Assembly: GCA_046327755.1 (NCBI GenBank)
Contig: JAXLXW010000010.1
Span: 62,001 to 126,000 of the forward strand
From: SCN-70-22 sp046327755
GTDB lineage: Bacteria > Gemmatimonadota > Gemmatimonadetes > Gemmatimonadales > Gemmatimonadaceae
Length of the DNA stretch: 64,000 nucleotides
Reading direction: 5' to 3'
The position numbers were made by a program, and so were the translations under genes. This document shows positions 16,678 to 25,205 of this stretch, in pieces (the first letter of the stretch is position 1; every line of letters begins with the position of its first letter). Below the pieces are notes generated by a model, which was not told the origin of the DNA, made no database searches, and worked only from the letters and a program-made list of their open reading frames with translations.

Positions 16678-19062
16678 ATGCCTGTTGCGGCGCCCGCTCT
16701 CGTTGCCCTGTTCGCGGTCGCGACGTTCCTGAACGCGGCGCTCCTCTTCGTGGTGGAGCCCATGTTCACGAAGATGGTGCTCCCCTTGTTAGGCGGGACG
16801 CCGTCGGTGTGGAACACGTGCCTCCTCTTCTTCCAGGCGGCGTTGCTGGTCGGGTACCTGTACACCTACCTCACCACGCGCTGGCTGTCGGTGTCACGAC
16901 AGGCCGTGCTGCACGTTGCCCTGCTCGCACTGGCGGCCGTCACGCTCCCCTTTGCGATCGGCCCCGGCCACCCGCCCACGAGCGGGACGGGGGCGGCGAT
17001 CTGGTGGTTGCTCTCGCTCCTGGCCACGACGCTCGGGGCGCCCTTCGTGCTGCTCGCCGCCGGGGCGCCGATGCTCCAACGATGGTTTGCCGGCACGCGC
17101 CATCACCTGGCAGGCAATCCCTACTTCCTGTATGTGGCCAGCAACCTTGGGAGCTTCGCGGCGCTGCTGGCCTACCCTACGCTCATCGAGCCGTCGTTGC
17201 GGCTCGGAGAACAGCGGGTGCAGTGGGCGTGGAGCTACGGCGTGCTGTTCGTGCTGTTGGCGACGGCCGGGGGCGCGGCGTGGCGGGCGGGTCGCGCTGG
17301 CGCACGCGCTGGCACACGCGATGGTGCACGCGCTGGCGCCGACGTGCAATCGAAGGATGAGATGCGGAACGGAATGGTGAGGGCGGTTGATGCGGGGGCG
17401 GATACTGATGTGGTCGGGGGGGGGCCCCCACCACCAACCACGTCGCTCGCACTTCCCCCCACCCACGCCGACGCGTCGCCCCCCTCGGCACCTCCCGGCA
17501 CGCCCACGCATCCCACCCTCGTCCCCACTCGCGCCTGGCGCCTGCGCTGGGTCCTTCTCTCGTTCGCGCCGTCGTCGCTCCTCCTCGGCGTCACCACCTT
17601 CCTCAGCACGGACATCGCCTCGGTCCCATTCCTCTGGGTCCTCCCCCTGGCGCTGTATCTCCTCACCTTCGTCCTCGTCTTCGCGCAGCGCCCACTCCTC
17701 GGCCGGCGCCCCGTCCTCTCGCTCCAGGTTCTCCTCGCCTTGGGGCTCATGCTCACCATCGGCGCCAACCCGGCGTCGCGCCTCACCGCCGTCGCCACGT
17801 TGCACCTGGTGACCTTCTTCGTGATGGCACTCGCATGCCATCGCGAGCTGGCCGATGCCCGCCCGCGCGCCGAGTTCCTCACCGAGTACTACCTGTGGAT
17901 CTCCCTCGGCGGGATGCTGGGCGGTGTCTTCAACGTCCTGCTCGCCCCGCTCCTGTACGATCGTGTCATCGAGTATCCGTTCGCGATGATCGTGGCGCTG
18001 GCGCTGCGCCCCATGTGGAACTCCCGCGGCTCGCCGCGGCGTGCGGCGATCTTCGACGTCGTCGGGCCACTGCTCATCCTCGGGGCGGTCCTCCTGACGT
18101 CCGTCCTCCCGCTCCCCTCGGGAAAGTGGGGCGACTATGCGCTCTACGCCTACCTCGGCGCAGCAGCGCTCGCGGCGGCGTCGTTCTACAAGCGGCCGGT
18201 GCGACTCGCCCTCGGCGCCGCGGCCCTCTTTCTTGGCACCGACCTGGGCATCCGCAGCGACAGCGACACCGTCTACGAGGGGCGTTCCTTCTACGGCGTG
18301 TATCGCGTGCGCCGGTACTCGCAGTACCTCCTCCTGCAGCACGGCACCACCACGCACGGCGGCCAGTCGCTCCTCGACAGCCGCAAGACGGAACCGCTGA
18401 CGTACTACCACCGCGAAGGGCCGCTGGGCGACCTCTTTCGGCTCACGACCGATCGTGCGCGCCCGCGGACGGTGGCGCTCGTGGGGTTGGGGACCGGGAC
18501 CACCGCCTGCTACGCGCGTCCCGGCGAACGGTGGACGTACTACGAGATCGACCCGCTCGTCGTCTCGCTGGCCACACATCCGCAGCTCTTCACCTACCTG
18601 CGCCTGTGCCAGCCGGACGTGCGTATCGTGCTCGGCGACGCACGCCTCTCGCTGGCAGCGGCCCCCGATTCGTCGTTCGACATGATCGCCCTCGATGCCT
18701 TCAGCTCGGACGCGATCCCGGTGCACCTGATGACCCGCGAGGCGCTGCGCCTCTATGCCCGCAAGCTGCGCCCCGGCGGCGTCATCGCCTTTCACATCAG
18801 CAATCGTTACCTGGACCTCGAACCGGTCCTGGTCGAGCTGGCGCGCGACGCGCGCCTGGCCGGCGCCTCGGCCAACCGCGATGTGACCGCGGAACAGAAG
18901 GCGCAGCTACTGTACGGCTCGCGCTGGGTGGCGATGTCCGCCAGCGCCCACACCCTTGCCCCTCTCGTCCGCGAGGCCGGGTGGTTGGTCCTGGCCCCCG
19001 CCGCCAAGGCGCGCGTCTGGACGGACGACTACTCGGACGTCTGGCACGCCCTCAAGAAGTGA
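16678..19062 (+). CDS. membrane-fused spermidine synthase-like protein
   Basis: A 794-residue protein with an N-terminal multi-helix membrane domain (about 1-200 and 290-520) and a C-terminal Rossmann aminopropyltransferase/methyltransferase-like domain (about 540-794). The nucleotide motif VGLGTGTT is at about 602-609, and DAFSSDAIPVHLMT near 674 matches the spermidine-synthase-type loop. Residues about 201-289 are a low-complexity Ala/Gly/Arg then Pro/Thr insert that splits the membrane part. I chose the ATG at 16678 because it begins directly before the first helix, as in relatives; an ATG at 16597 would add a Pro-Arg tract. Proteins of this fused type are widespread but their reaction is unproven, and polyamine synthesis should not be assumed. 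Confidence 0.82.
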   Translation: MPVAAPALVALFAVATFLNAALLFVVEPMFTKMVLPLLGGTPSVWNTCLLFFQAALLVGYLYTYLTTRWLSVSRQAVLHVALLALAAVTLPFAIGPGHPPTSGTGAAIWWLLSLLATTLGAPFVLLAAGAPMLQRWFAGTRHHLAGNPYFLYVASNLGSFAALLAYPTLIEPSLRLGEQRVQWAWSYGVLFVLLATAGGAAWRAGRAGARAGTRDGARAGADVQSKDEMRNGMVRAVDAGADTDVVGGGPPPPTTSLALPPTHADASPPSAPPGTPTHPTLVPTRAWRLRWVLLSFAPSSLLLGVTTFLSTDIASVPFLWVLPLALYLLTFVLVFAQRPLLGRRPVLSLQVLLALGLMLTIGANPASRLTAVATLHLVTFFVMALACHRELADARPRAEFLTEYYLWISLGGMLGGVFNVLLAPLLYDRVIEYPFAMIVALALRPMWNSRGSPRRAAIFDVVGPLLILGAVLLTSVLPLPSGKWGDYALYAYLGAAALAAASFYKRPVRLALGAAALFLGTDLGIRSDSDTVYEGRSFYGVYRVRRYSQYLLLQHGTTTHGGQSLLDSRKTEPLTYYHREGPLGDLFRLTTDRARPRTVALVGLGTGTTACYARPGERWTYYEIDPLVVSLATHPQLFTYLRLCQPDVRIVLGDARLSLAAAPDSSFDMIALDAFSSDAIPVHLMTREALRLYARKLRPGGVIAFHISNRYLDLEPVLVELARDARLAGASANRDVTAEQKAQLLYGSRWVAMSASAHTLAPLVREAGWLVLAPAAKARVWTDDYSDVWHALKK

Positions 19063-19130
19063 CGTCGCATTCTTTGCAGGATGCCAACCCCGCGGACTTC
19101 GGGGAGGCGTGCCGTCGTGGTGTCTCCCTT

Positions 19131-19170
19131 CCGAGGAGATGAACGCGTTGTAACCTGCCGTTCATCTCGG
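19131..19170. promoter_or_regulatory. inverted repeat upstream of PAP2 gene
   Basis: GATGAACG (19138-19145) and CGTTCATC (19159-19166) are perfect inverted arms separated by 13 bases, and the pairing can be extended outward with CCGA/TCGG and a 3-base bulge. It could be a terminator stem for the preceding gene, which ends at 19062, or an operator for the PAP2 gene starting at 19336. A TTGACG hexamer follows at about 19175 without a good -10. Confidence 0.4.
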
Positions 19171-19335
19171 TGAATTGACGTGCAGCTGGTGTTCGGCGTC
19201 TGAACCATGCGGGGGCGCCGAGACCGGATCGTAACCGTCATGTGGTGGGCGCCCCCTCGCGGATCGTCCCGTGGTGCCACAGTTTGTCCCCGCGTCGTGC
19301 CCAGTTGCAGCTTGCTCTCCCCTCCTGGAGGATGG

Positions 19336-20145
19336 ATGTCGCGATTGATGCGTGCGGTCGTTCTCGCGGGCGGCGTCTGCCTCGCCCAGTCGGTCTCCGC
19401 ACAGGCGTCGATCCTCTCCCTCCCCCGGCTCGGGTTCCGCGGCGACTCCATCCGTCAGACGCAATCGATCCTGCAGATCGACCCGCCGACCATCCTCCCG
19501 TTGCACGCCATGTCGGTCGCGCGTGGCGCGCCGCGCTTCGTGCGCAACTCGTTCGTCGCGGTGGGGGCCTCGGCTGCGGTCTCGCTGATCGACGAGCCGG
19601 TGATGCGGGAGATCGGGCGCTTCCGCTCCCCTGACGGTGCCACGCGCCGCGCCTCGGTGCTCTGCGCGTCGCTGGGCGGCTTTGTCCCCCTCACCGTGGG
19701 GTCGCTCATGTGGGCGGGCGGTGCGGTGACCGGACACGACGTGCTCGAGCACATCGGGATGGAATCGACGCAGGCGGTGATGCTCAGCGGCGCCCTGACC
19801 ATCGGGATCAAGGGACTCGTCGGGCGCTCGCGCCCCAACGCCTCGCCAGACGACCCCGACCAGTACTACCCCGGGCGCGGCTTCTTCGACGCCCGCCGGT
19901 CGTCGTTCCCCTCGGGGCACACGAGCGCAGCGTTCGCCCTGGCCACCGTGCTCTCGCGCGAACTCTCGGGGCGCTATCCTTCGAAGAAGTGGCTCATCCG
20001 GAGCACACTCTACGGCGCCGCGAGCACGGTGGGATTGGCCCGCATGTACCAGAACGCCCACTGGCCCAGCGACGTGGTCACGGGGGCAGCGCTCGGGACG
20101 TTGAGCGGGATGCAGGCGCTCTCCTGGCACGCCGGCAGTCGTTAG
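19336..20145 (+). CDS. exported PAP2-family phosphatase
   Basis: A 269-residue PAP2/type-2 phosphatidic acid phosphatase with a signal peptide (MSRLMRAVVLAGGVCLAQSV, cleavage after SAQA). The three phosphatase signatures are present: K159 in KGLVGRSRP, FPSGHTSAAF with H195, and ARMYQNAHWPSD with H242 and D246. It should remove phosphate from lipid phosphates or similar compounds on the periplasmic side. GGAGG stands four to five bases before the ATG at 19336, which fixes the start. A second PAP2-family gene follows at 20246 on the same strand. The TAG stop is inside a GTTAGG motif. Substrate could be undecaprenyl pyrophosphate, phosphatidate or another phospho-compound. Confidence 0.9.
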   Translation: MSRLMRAVVLAGGVCLAQSVSAQASILSLPRLGFRGDSIRQTQSILQIDPPTILPLHAMSVARGAPRFVRNSFVAVGASAAVSLIDEPVMREIGRFRSPDGATRRASVLCASLGGFVPLTVGSLMWAGGAVTGHDVLEHIGMESTQAVMLSGALTIGIKGLVGRSRPNASPDDPDQYYPGRGFFDARRSSFPSGHTSAAFALATVLSRELSGRYPSKKWLIRSTLYGAASTVGLARMYQNAHWPSDVVTGAALGTLSGMQALSWHAGSR

Positions 20146-20245
20146 GTCACACTCGAGCAGGGCAGCGGTGCGCATGGCGCGCGGATGCAGGCAGGGCGAG
20201 CGGGACGCGCGTGGGTGCTTGCCTGAGGCGGCGGTGACTGGTGGG

Positions 20246-21427
20246 ATGACTCCGGTGCGGGAGAAGCACTCCCGCTGCGCACGCCCCCGCCGCGCCGTGC
20301 AGGTCGTCGCGCTCCTCGCCGTCATGGGCGGCATCGCTGCCGCGAGCGCCACCGCCGGCGCCCAGGCCGGCCGGCCGGGAGACACCGCGGCTTCCGCCAC
20401 TCGTTCCGCCGCCCCCCTCGCTGCCGACTCAGGCGACCGCGCGCGCGCGAACGTGGGCGGGTCCTCGTCCGACACGCTCCCCAGACGCCCCACGAACGTG
20501 CGAGGCAGCGCACAGCGCGTCGACCTCGGCGTGCACGGCGTGTACGAGTACCGGCACCCGGTGCGCCTGCGCATGCTGCGCGAGATCCCGCCCACGGTTG
20601 GCGGTACCTTCACCCTCGGGCTGCGCCCGTCCAACCTGGCCGAGTGGGGGGCGGTGGCGGTGAGTACCGCTGCGCTCTATGCGGCCGACGACTATCTCGT
20701 CGACAAGACGCGCATGGTGGCGCGACACGTCGGGCTCCCCCCCAACCACCCGTCGATCAACGTCCGATTTGCGGGGATGAAGCTCCCCATCCCCAGCACG
20801 CTCGGCTCGGCGCTGTACTTCCTGGGCGACGGGACCACCGACCTGCTGGTGGCCGGCGGCTTCCTCGTGCACGGCATGCGAAAGGACGACCACCGTGCGC
20901 GCACCACCGCCAGCGAGATCACCTCGGGGCTCGTCTCGCTCGGCGTGTACACGCAGCTGCTCAAGCGCTCGTTCGGGCGCCAGACGCCGAACGAGGCGAC
21001 GGAGCCGCGCGGGCGCTGGCGCCCGTTTCCGTCGATGGGGGACTACAACGCCAACGTCCCCGCATACGACGCCATGCCGTCCGGGCACATGGCGGCTGCC
21101 ATGTCGACCGTCGAGATCGTCGCCCTCAACTATCCGGAGAAGAAGTTCGTTCGCCCGTTAGGCTATTCGCTGATGACCGTGCTCGGCTTCGCCATGGTCA
21201 ACAACGGGGTGCACTGGGCGAGCGACTATCCGCTGGCACTCCTGATCGGGGGTGGCGTGGCCCGTGTCACCGTGGCGCGCGGCCGCGCGCAACTGTCGCC
21301 TGGGGGAAGCGGCGACGCGAGCGGGGCACCGGCCGACGCAGTCCCTACACGCGGAAAGCGAGGGCTCACCTGGTCGCCGCTGGTCACGCCGCGCGCGGTC
21401 GGATTCTCGGTGGGGCTGCCGTACTAG
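20246..21427 (+). CDS. second exported PAP2-family protein, longer
   Basis: A 393-residue PAP2-family protein. The N-terminus (MTPVREKHSRCARPRRAVQV followed by a hydrophobic stretch ending in TAGAQA) is a signal peptide, then about 70 residues of Ala/Ser/Thr-rich linker. Signature 1 is degenerate (LLKRSFGRQTP), signature 2 is intact (AMPSGHMAAAMS, H281) and signature 3 is present (VNNGVHWASDYP, H323 and D327). The domain is therefore probably active but with an altered phosphate pocket. It begins 100 bases after the first PAP2 gene and is about 120 residues longer; the two look like diverged relatives, not a recent duplication. The start at 20246 is chosen for the signal peptide. Confidence 0.84.
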   Translation: MTPVREKHSRCARPRRAVQVVALLAVMGGIAAASATAGAQAGRPGDTAASATRSAAPLAADSGDRARANVGGSSSDTLPRRPTNVRGSAQRVDLGVHGVYEYRHPVRLRMLREIPPTVGGTFTLGLRPSNLAEWGAVAVSTAALYAADDYLVDKTRMVARHVGLPPNHPSINVRFAGMKLPIPSTLGSALYFLGDGTTDLLVAGGFLVHGMRKDDHRARTTASEITSGLVSLGVYTQLLKRSFGRQTPNEATEPRGRWRPFPSMGDYNANVPAYDAMPSGHMAAAMSTVEIVALNYPEKKFVRPLGYSLMTVLGFAMVNNGVHWASDYPLALLIGGGVARVTVARGRAQLSPGGSGDASGAPADAVPTRGKRGLTWSPLVTPRAVGFSVGLPY

Positions 21428-21493
21428 CGGAGCCGCGCACCGCGGTGCCCGGCAGTCGACACGCGCCGCGGCCACGCACCGCGGCCGGTCACT

Positions 21494-22303
21494 TCAGGGC
21501 GTAGAGCCCTGTGAGAACTCCTTGAGCTGCAGCGAGATCGTCCCGAAGACGACGTGCGTCTCCATCCGCACCATCAGCCGCCGTTCGTCGTCGGTGAACC
21601 AGATCTCGGCGCGCCCGTTCTTCGAGAAGACGCCCTTGGACTTGATGATCGGCTTGATGACGATCGTCTGGAACGTCCCCGCCGGTACCGTGAGCGATTC
21701 CCTGCGCGCCGCGACGACGGTGACCGGGTTGCGGTCCGGGATGAAGTAGCGCGGGAAGTCGTACTGCTTCCCCACTTCCAACGGTTGGTTGCGGACGAAG
21801 AAGATGAACGCCCCCTCGTCCAGCGGGCTCGCCACCGTGGGAAACTCCCCCTTGCCCTGTTCGCGATAGACGCCGCGCTCGGGGAAGATGTCGTAGATCT
21901 TGGTGCGCTCGCGCTTCCCCTCGACCGTCTCCTGCCGATGCCGGAGCGAGTTGAACGTCTCGACGTCGATCCAGCTCTCCAGCACGTCGTGCACGCGGTA
22001 GCCCGGGATCCCCCCGGTGATCTCCAGCTTGGTGTGCCACACCTTGCGTCCGCGCATGGTGTCGAGCCCCACCACGTCCATCCGAGCCGTCCCGACGTTG
22101 AACAACCCGAACTTCACGTCGTAGACCATCGACTCGCCGATCCCGAAGGCCAGCGGGCGTACCGTGCTCGCCGCCGGGGGCTGCGCGGCGAGCGGCGCCT
22201 GCGCAGCCAGCGGTCCCTGCGACACGACGGCGACCCCCCCCGCCACGATCAGCGATCGCAGGCGGCGGGGCAGCAAGCGTGTGGACAGGGCATTCCGCGA
22301 CAT
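21494..22303 (-). CDS. exported DUF3108 domain protein
   Basis: A 269-residue exported protein. After a signal peptide ending near VSQGPLAAQ it shows the DUF3108 pattern: LAFGIGESMVYDVKFGLFNVGTA, a central AFIFFVRNQPLEVG segment, and a C-terminal AEIWFTDDERRLMVRMETHVVFG (each part is a beta strand run). DUF3108 proteins are periplasmic beta-rich proteins, some near lipid or cell-envelope genes, with no proven role. GAGGA lies four to five bases before the ATG at 22303. The gene converges on the second PAP2 gene, 66 bases away, and is divergent from the channel gene at 22581 across a 277-bp gap in which I see no other gene. Confidence 0.86.
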   Translation of the reverse strand: MSRNALSTRLLPRRLRSLIVAGGVAVVSQGPLAAQAPLAAQPPAASTVRPLAFGIGESMVYDVKFGLFNVGTARMDVVGLDTMRGRKVWHTKLEITGGIPGYRVHDVLESWIDVETFNSLRHRQETVEGKRERTKIYDIFPERGVYREQGKGEFPTVASPLDEGAFIFFVRNQPLEVGKQYDFPRYFIPDRNPVTVVAARRESLTVPAGTFQTIVIKPIIKSKGVFSKNGRAEIWFTDDERRLMVRMETHVVFGTISLQLKEFSQGSTP

Positions 22304-22580
22304 GGGTTCCTCGAGTTTCGGCGTGGCAATCTAAACCCTTACTCCGGGGCGGTGATTGCGGTTCCCGCTCCCGGCGGTCGCGTCCCTCCCGCCGCGAAAC
22401 AGCGTCCAGCGGTACGGGGCAACCAGACGCCCTTCACCCTCTCAGAGCATCGGCGTACCGCGGATGGCGCGCGTGGGTCGTGTCACTCATGCTGCAGTGG
22501 GACGCGCCGTCCACCCGCCTTGCGGGCGGCCATGCGCGACGGCTCCCCCCTCGAATCGCGACCTGAAGCAGACACGTCAC

Positions 22581-23621
22581 ATGCCGTCCACCCACGACGA
22601 ACGCGCGGCCGCCGTCCTCGCGGCGCAGAGCCGCCTGCGGAAGGGGATCCTGGCGGTCGTCGTCGTCATGGCGGTCGGCGTCTTCGGCTACACGCGGCTC
22701 GAGGGGTGGACGCTCGTCGATGCGTTGTACATGACGGTCACCACGCTCACGACCGTCGGCTTCATGGAGGTGCATCCGCTCAGCGACGCGGGGCGCCTCT
22801 TCACCATCGCCCTCCTCGTGAGCGGCGTGGGATCCTTCTTCTTCCTCGCCGGGACCTTCGCCGAGTACGTGATTGGCGGTGCGCTCACCGGTGTCGTCAG
22901 GAGTCGCCGCATGCAACGACAGATCGACGAGATGTCCGGCCACCAGATCGTCTGCGGCTACGGCCGCGTCGGGGAACAGGTCGCGCTCGACCTCGACTCC
23001 GACGGGCTGCAGGTGGTCGTGGTGGAGAAGGACCCCGCCGCCCTCGCGCGTCTGGGCGATCGCTTTCCCTGCGTCACCGGCGACGCGACGGACGAGGCGA
23101 TCCTCGCCCGTGCCGGAATCACGCGCGCTCGCGGCCTCGTCGCCGCCTCCGGCGAGGACACCTCCAACATCGTCATCACCCTCACCGCGCGCGGGCTCAA
23201 TCCCAGCATCCAGATCGTCGCCCGCGGCGGCGCCGACGAGACGGCCTCGAAGCTCGTTCGTGCCGGTGCCGATCAGGTGATCTCTCCCTATCGCCTGGCC
23301 GGCCGCCGCATTGCCACGCAGCTGCAAAGCCCGCGCGTCTCGGACTACCTCGACCTCGTCATGCATTCGAGCGATGTCGAACTCTGGCTGCGCGAAGTCA
23401 CGGTGCGTGCGCGCTCGCGCCTGGACGGGCGCGCCCTGGCCGACTGCAAGCTGGGCGATGCGGTTGGCGTCACGCTCCTCGCAGTGAGCGAGGGGGGGAG
23501 CGGTCAGCTCCTCACCTCGCCGCCCCCCACGCTCACGCTCGGCGCCGGCGACGTCCTCATCGTCCTTGGGACCACCGCGCAGCTGCGCACGCTCAACGAG
23601 CTCGCCGGCAACGCTCCCTGA
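22581..23621 (+). CDS. two-helix potassium channel with cytoplasmic RCK (TrkA-N/TrkA-C) domain
   Basis: A 346-residue inner-membrane channel. Two helices (about 20-37 and 70-100) flank a pore with filter TTLTTVGFMEV (54-64), followed by an RCK domain with the Rossmann motif CGYGRVG (125-131) and a TrkA-C domain at about 265-346. The filter lacks the second glycine of TVGYGD: the position after TVGF is Met. Similar substitutions occur in some RCK channels, so this need not mean loss of function, but K+ selectivity may differ. The start at 22581 gives the expected short cytoplasmic N-terminus; no Shine-Dalgarno sequence is present. Ligand control by nucleotides, Ca2+ or ATP is typical of RCK domains. 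Confidence 0.9.
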   Translation: MPSTHDERAAAVLAAQSRLRKGILAVVVVMAVGVFGYTRLEGWTLVDALYMTVTTLTTVGFMEVHPLSDAGRLFTIALLVSGVGSFFFLAGTFAEYVIGGALTGVVRSRRMQRQIDEMSGHQIVCGYGRVGEQVALDLDSDGLQVVVVEKDPAALARLGDRFPCVTGDATDEAILARAGITRARGLVAASGEDTSNIVITLTARGLNPSIQIVARGGADETASKLVRAGADQVISPYRLAGRRIATQLQSPRVSDYLDLVMHSSDVELWLREVTVRARSRLDGRALADCKLGDAVGVTLLAVSEGGSGQLLTSPPPTLTLGAGDVLIVLGTTAQLRTLNELAGNAP

Positions 23622-23637
23622 TCGCGTAGCCACCGCC

Positions 23638-23666
23638 GCCCCGTCCGACTGTGCGGGACGGGGCGT
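23638..23666. terminator. GC-rich hairpin after channel gene
   Basis: CGCCCCGTCCG pairs with CGGGACGGGGCG (one bulged G) 16 bases after the channel stop. There is no T-run, so termination may be inefficient or factor-dependent. It separates the channel gene from the TolB-like/TPR gene at 23691. Confidence 0.5.
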
Positions 23667-23690
23667 GGCGCGCGAGCGGTAACGGTCGGT

Positions 23691-25151
23691 ATGTTCGCAA
23701 TCGACCTCCATCCCGGCATCTCCGTTCCAGTGACTCTCGACGCGCCGAGCCCCGGACCCATGGTGCTCGTCCTCCCGTTCGCCTCGCGCATGGGCGACGA
23801 TGGCGGCGGCGCGTACCTCGCCGAGGCGGTCTCCGACGAGCTGATCACTGCACTGTCGCAACTCGGCGCGCTCTCGGTCATCGGACGCGGCACCGCGACG
23901 ACCTTCCGCGACACCACGGACGCGCCCGAGTCGTGCGCCGTAGCGGTCGGGGCCGATGTCGTGGTTTCGGGGTCCGTCGCCGAGGGAGAGGGGGACGCGC
24001 TCTCGGTCGTCGCCACCATCGCCAGCGTCGGCGCGGCGTCGAACGGGAACGCCCGTGAAGCGGTCACCGTCGCCACGACGCCGCTGACCTTTGCGGCAGG
24101 CGTTGCCGAACTGGCCGAGCGCGTCGCCGCGCGCTGCGGCGTGTCGGTGAGCGAGGCCTGGCGGGCTCGGGTTCGCCGGCCGATCTCCGACCACGCGGAA
24201 GCGTTCGACCTGTACATGCGCGGGCGCTACCACGCCGAGCAACGCCCGATCGGGGTGAAGCTGGCGATGCAGTGCTTCGACCGGGCCATTCGGCTGGACG
24301 GGGCGATTGCCGGAGCGTTCGGCGGGCTGGCGATGCTGTGGGCGAACTTCGGGATCTTCCTTGCCCTCCCGCCGCGCGGGGCGCGCGATCGTGCGCGCGA
24401 GCAGGCCAAGCGCGCCCTCGCCATCGACCCCTCGGAACCGCTGGCCATCGCCTCGCTCCTCGCCAACGCGACGTTCTACGAGTGGGACCTCGCGCTGGCC
24501 GACACGCTGGGCGCGCAGCTCATGGCGAGCCATCCCTCGCTGGTCCTCCCGCGCCAGTCGCTCCTCTACGCGCACGCCGCGCGCGGCGATGCGACGGCGG
24601 TGCGCCACCTGGGGGCGCAGGTGCAACGCCTCGATCCACGGGCGGTCGATCCGGTCAATGACTACGGCTTCGCGTTGCTCCTGACGGGAGACGCCGCGGG
24701 TGCCGTGGCGGTGCTCGCTCCGCACGCGGCGCTGCACCCCGCGGCCAGCGAAGTGCACCGCCGGCTGGGGCTCGCCCTCCTCGGCGCCGGGGATGCGGCC
24801 GCGGCGGTGGGGCACCTCGAGCGATCGGTGGCGCTGTCGCGCCGACACGCCTGGGGGGTGGCCAACCTCGCCTGCGCACACGCGCAGGCCGGCAACCGCG
24901 ATGCGGCGCGCACCATCCTCGCCGAACTGGAGGAGCGCGCCGACGGCGAGCTCGTCCCAGGGGTCGCGATGGCGATGGTGCACGCCGCGTTAGGCTCGAC
25001 CGATGCGGCGTTCGCCGCGCTCGACCACGCCCTGGAGATGGGCGACTACTGGCTCCTGGCCCTGGACGTCGACCCGCTCCTGGCCCCGTTGCGCCAGGAT
25101 CCGCGCTTCGCCGAGCGGCGCGCGCGCTGGCAGTCGATCGCTCGCAGCTGA
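23691..25151 (+). CDS. TolB-like N-terminal domain plus TPR repeat protein
   Basis: A 486-residue protein without signal peptide or membrane helix. Residues about 20-150 (VLVLPFASRMGDDGGGAYLA, then AEAVSDELITALSQLGALSV and VVSGSV) match the FlgO/TolB-like fold that in many soil bacteria follows a kinase or DNA-binding domain and precedes TPRs. From about 170 to the end there are repeated helix pairs (YMRGRYHAEQ, then ASEVHRRLGLALLGAGD, ACAHAQAGNRDAARTILAEL) typical of tetratricopeptide repeats. No kinase, cyclase or winged-helix domain is attached, so the usual effector half is missing or encoded elsewhere. The family is associated with signalling scaffolds; the specific partner is unknown. 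The upstream gap holds only the hairpin at 23638. Confidence 0.8.
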   Translation: MFAIDLHPGISVPVTLDAPSPGPMVLVLPFASRMGDDGGGAYLAEAVSDELITALSQLGALSVIGRGTATTFRDTTDAPESCAVAVGADVVVSGSVAEGEGDALSVVATIASVGAASNGNAREAVTVATTPLTFAAGVAELAERVAARCGVSVSEAWRARVRRPISDHAEAFDLYMRGRYHAEQRPIGVKLAMQCFDRAIRLDGAIAGAFGGLAMLWANFGIFLALPPRGARDRAREQAKRALAIDPSEPLAIASLLANATFYEWDLALADTLGAQLMASHPSLVLPRQSLLYAHAARGDATAVRHLGAQVQRLDPRAVDPVNDYGFALLLTGDAAGAVAVLAPHAALHPAASEVHRRLGLALLGAGDAAAAVGHLERSVALSRRHAWGVANLACAHAQAGNRDAARTILAELEERADGELVPGVAMAMVHAALGSTDAAFAALDHALEMGDYWLLALDVDPLLAPLRQDPRFAERRARWQSIARS

Positions 25152-25205
25152 CCGCTTCGTTCCTCGCGCGCTCCCCTCGGGCGCCCCATTCCCTCACGCC
25201 TCGCC

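Noticed and set aside
16894..18795. 633-codon minus-strand frame opposite the spermidine-synthase-like gene
   Set aside because: Charged low-complexity translation, no signal, no motif; the plus strand has the family.
22434..24983. 849-codon open frame on the minus strand
   Set aside because: Lies antisense to the K+ channel and TolB/TPR genes, both with clear domains. Composition is Arg/Glu/Gly-rich without any motif, as expected for a GC-driven shadow frame.
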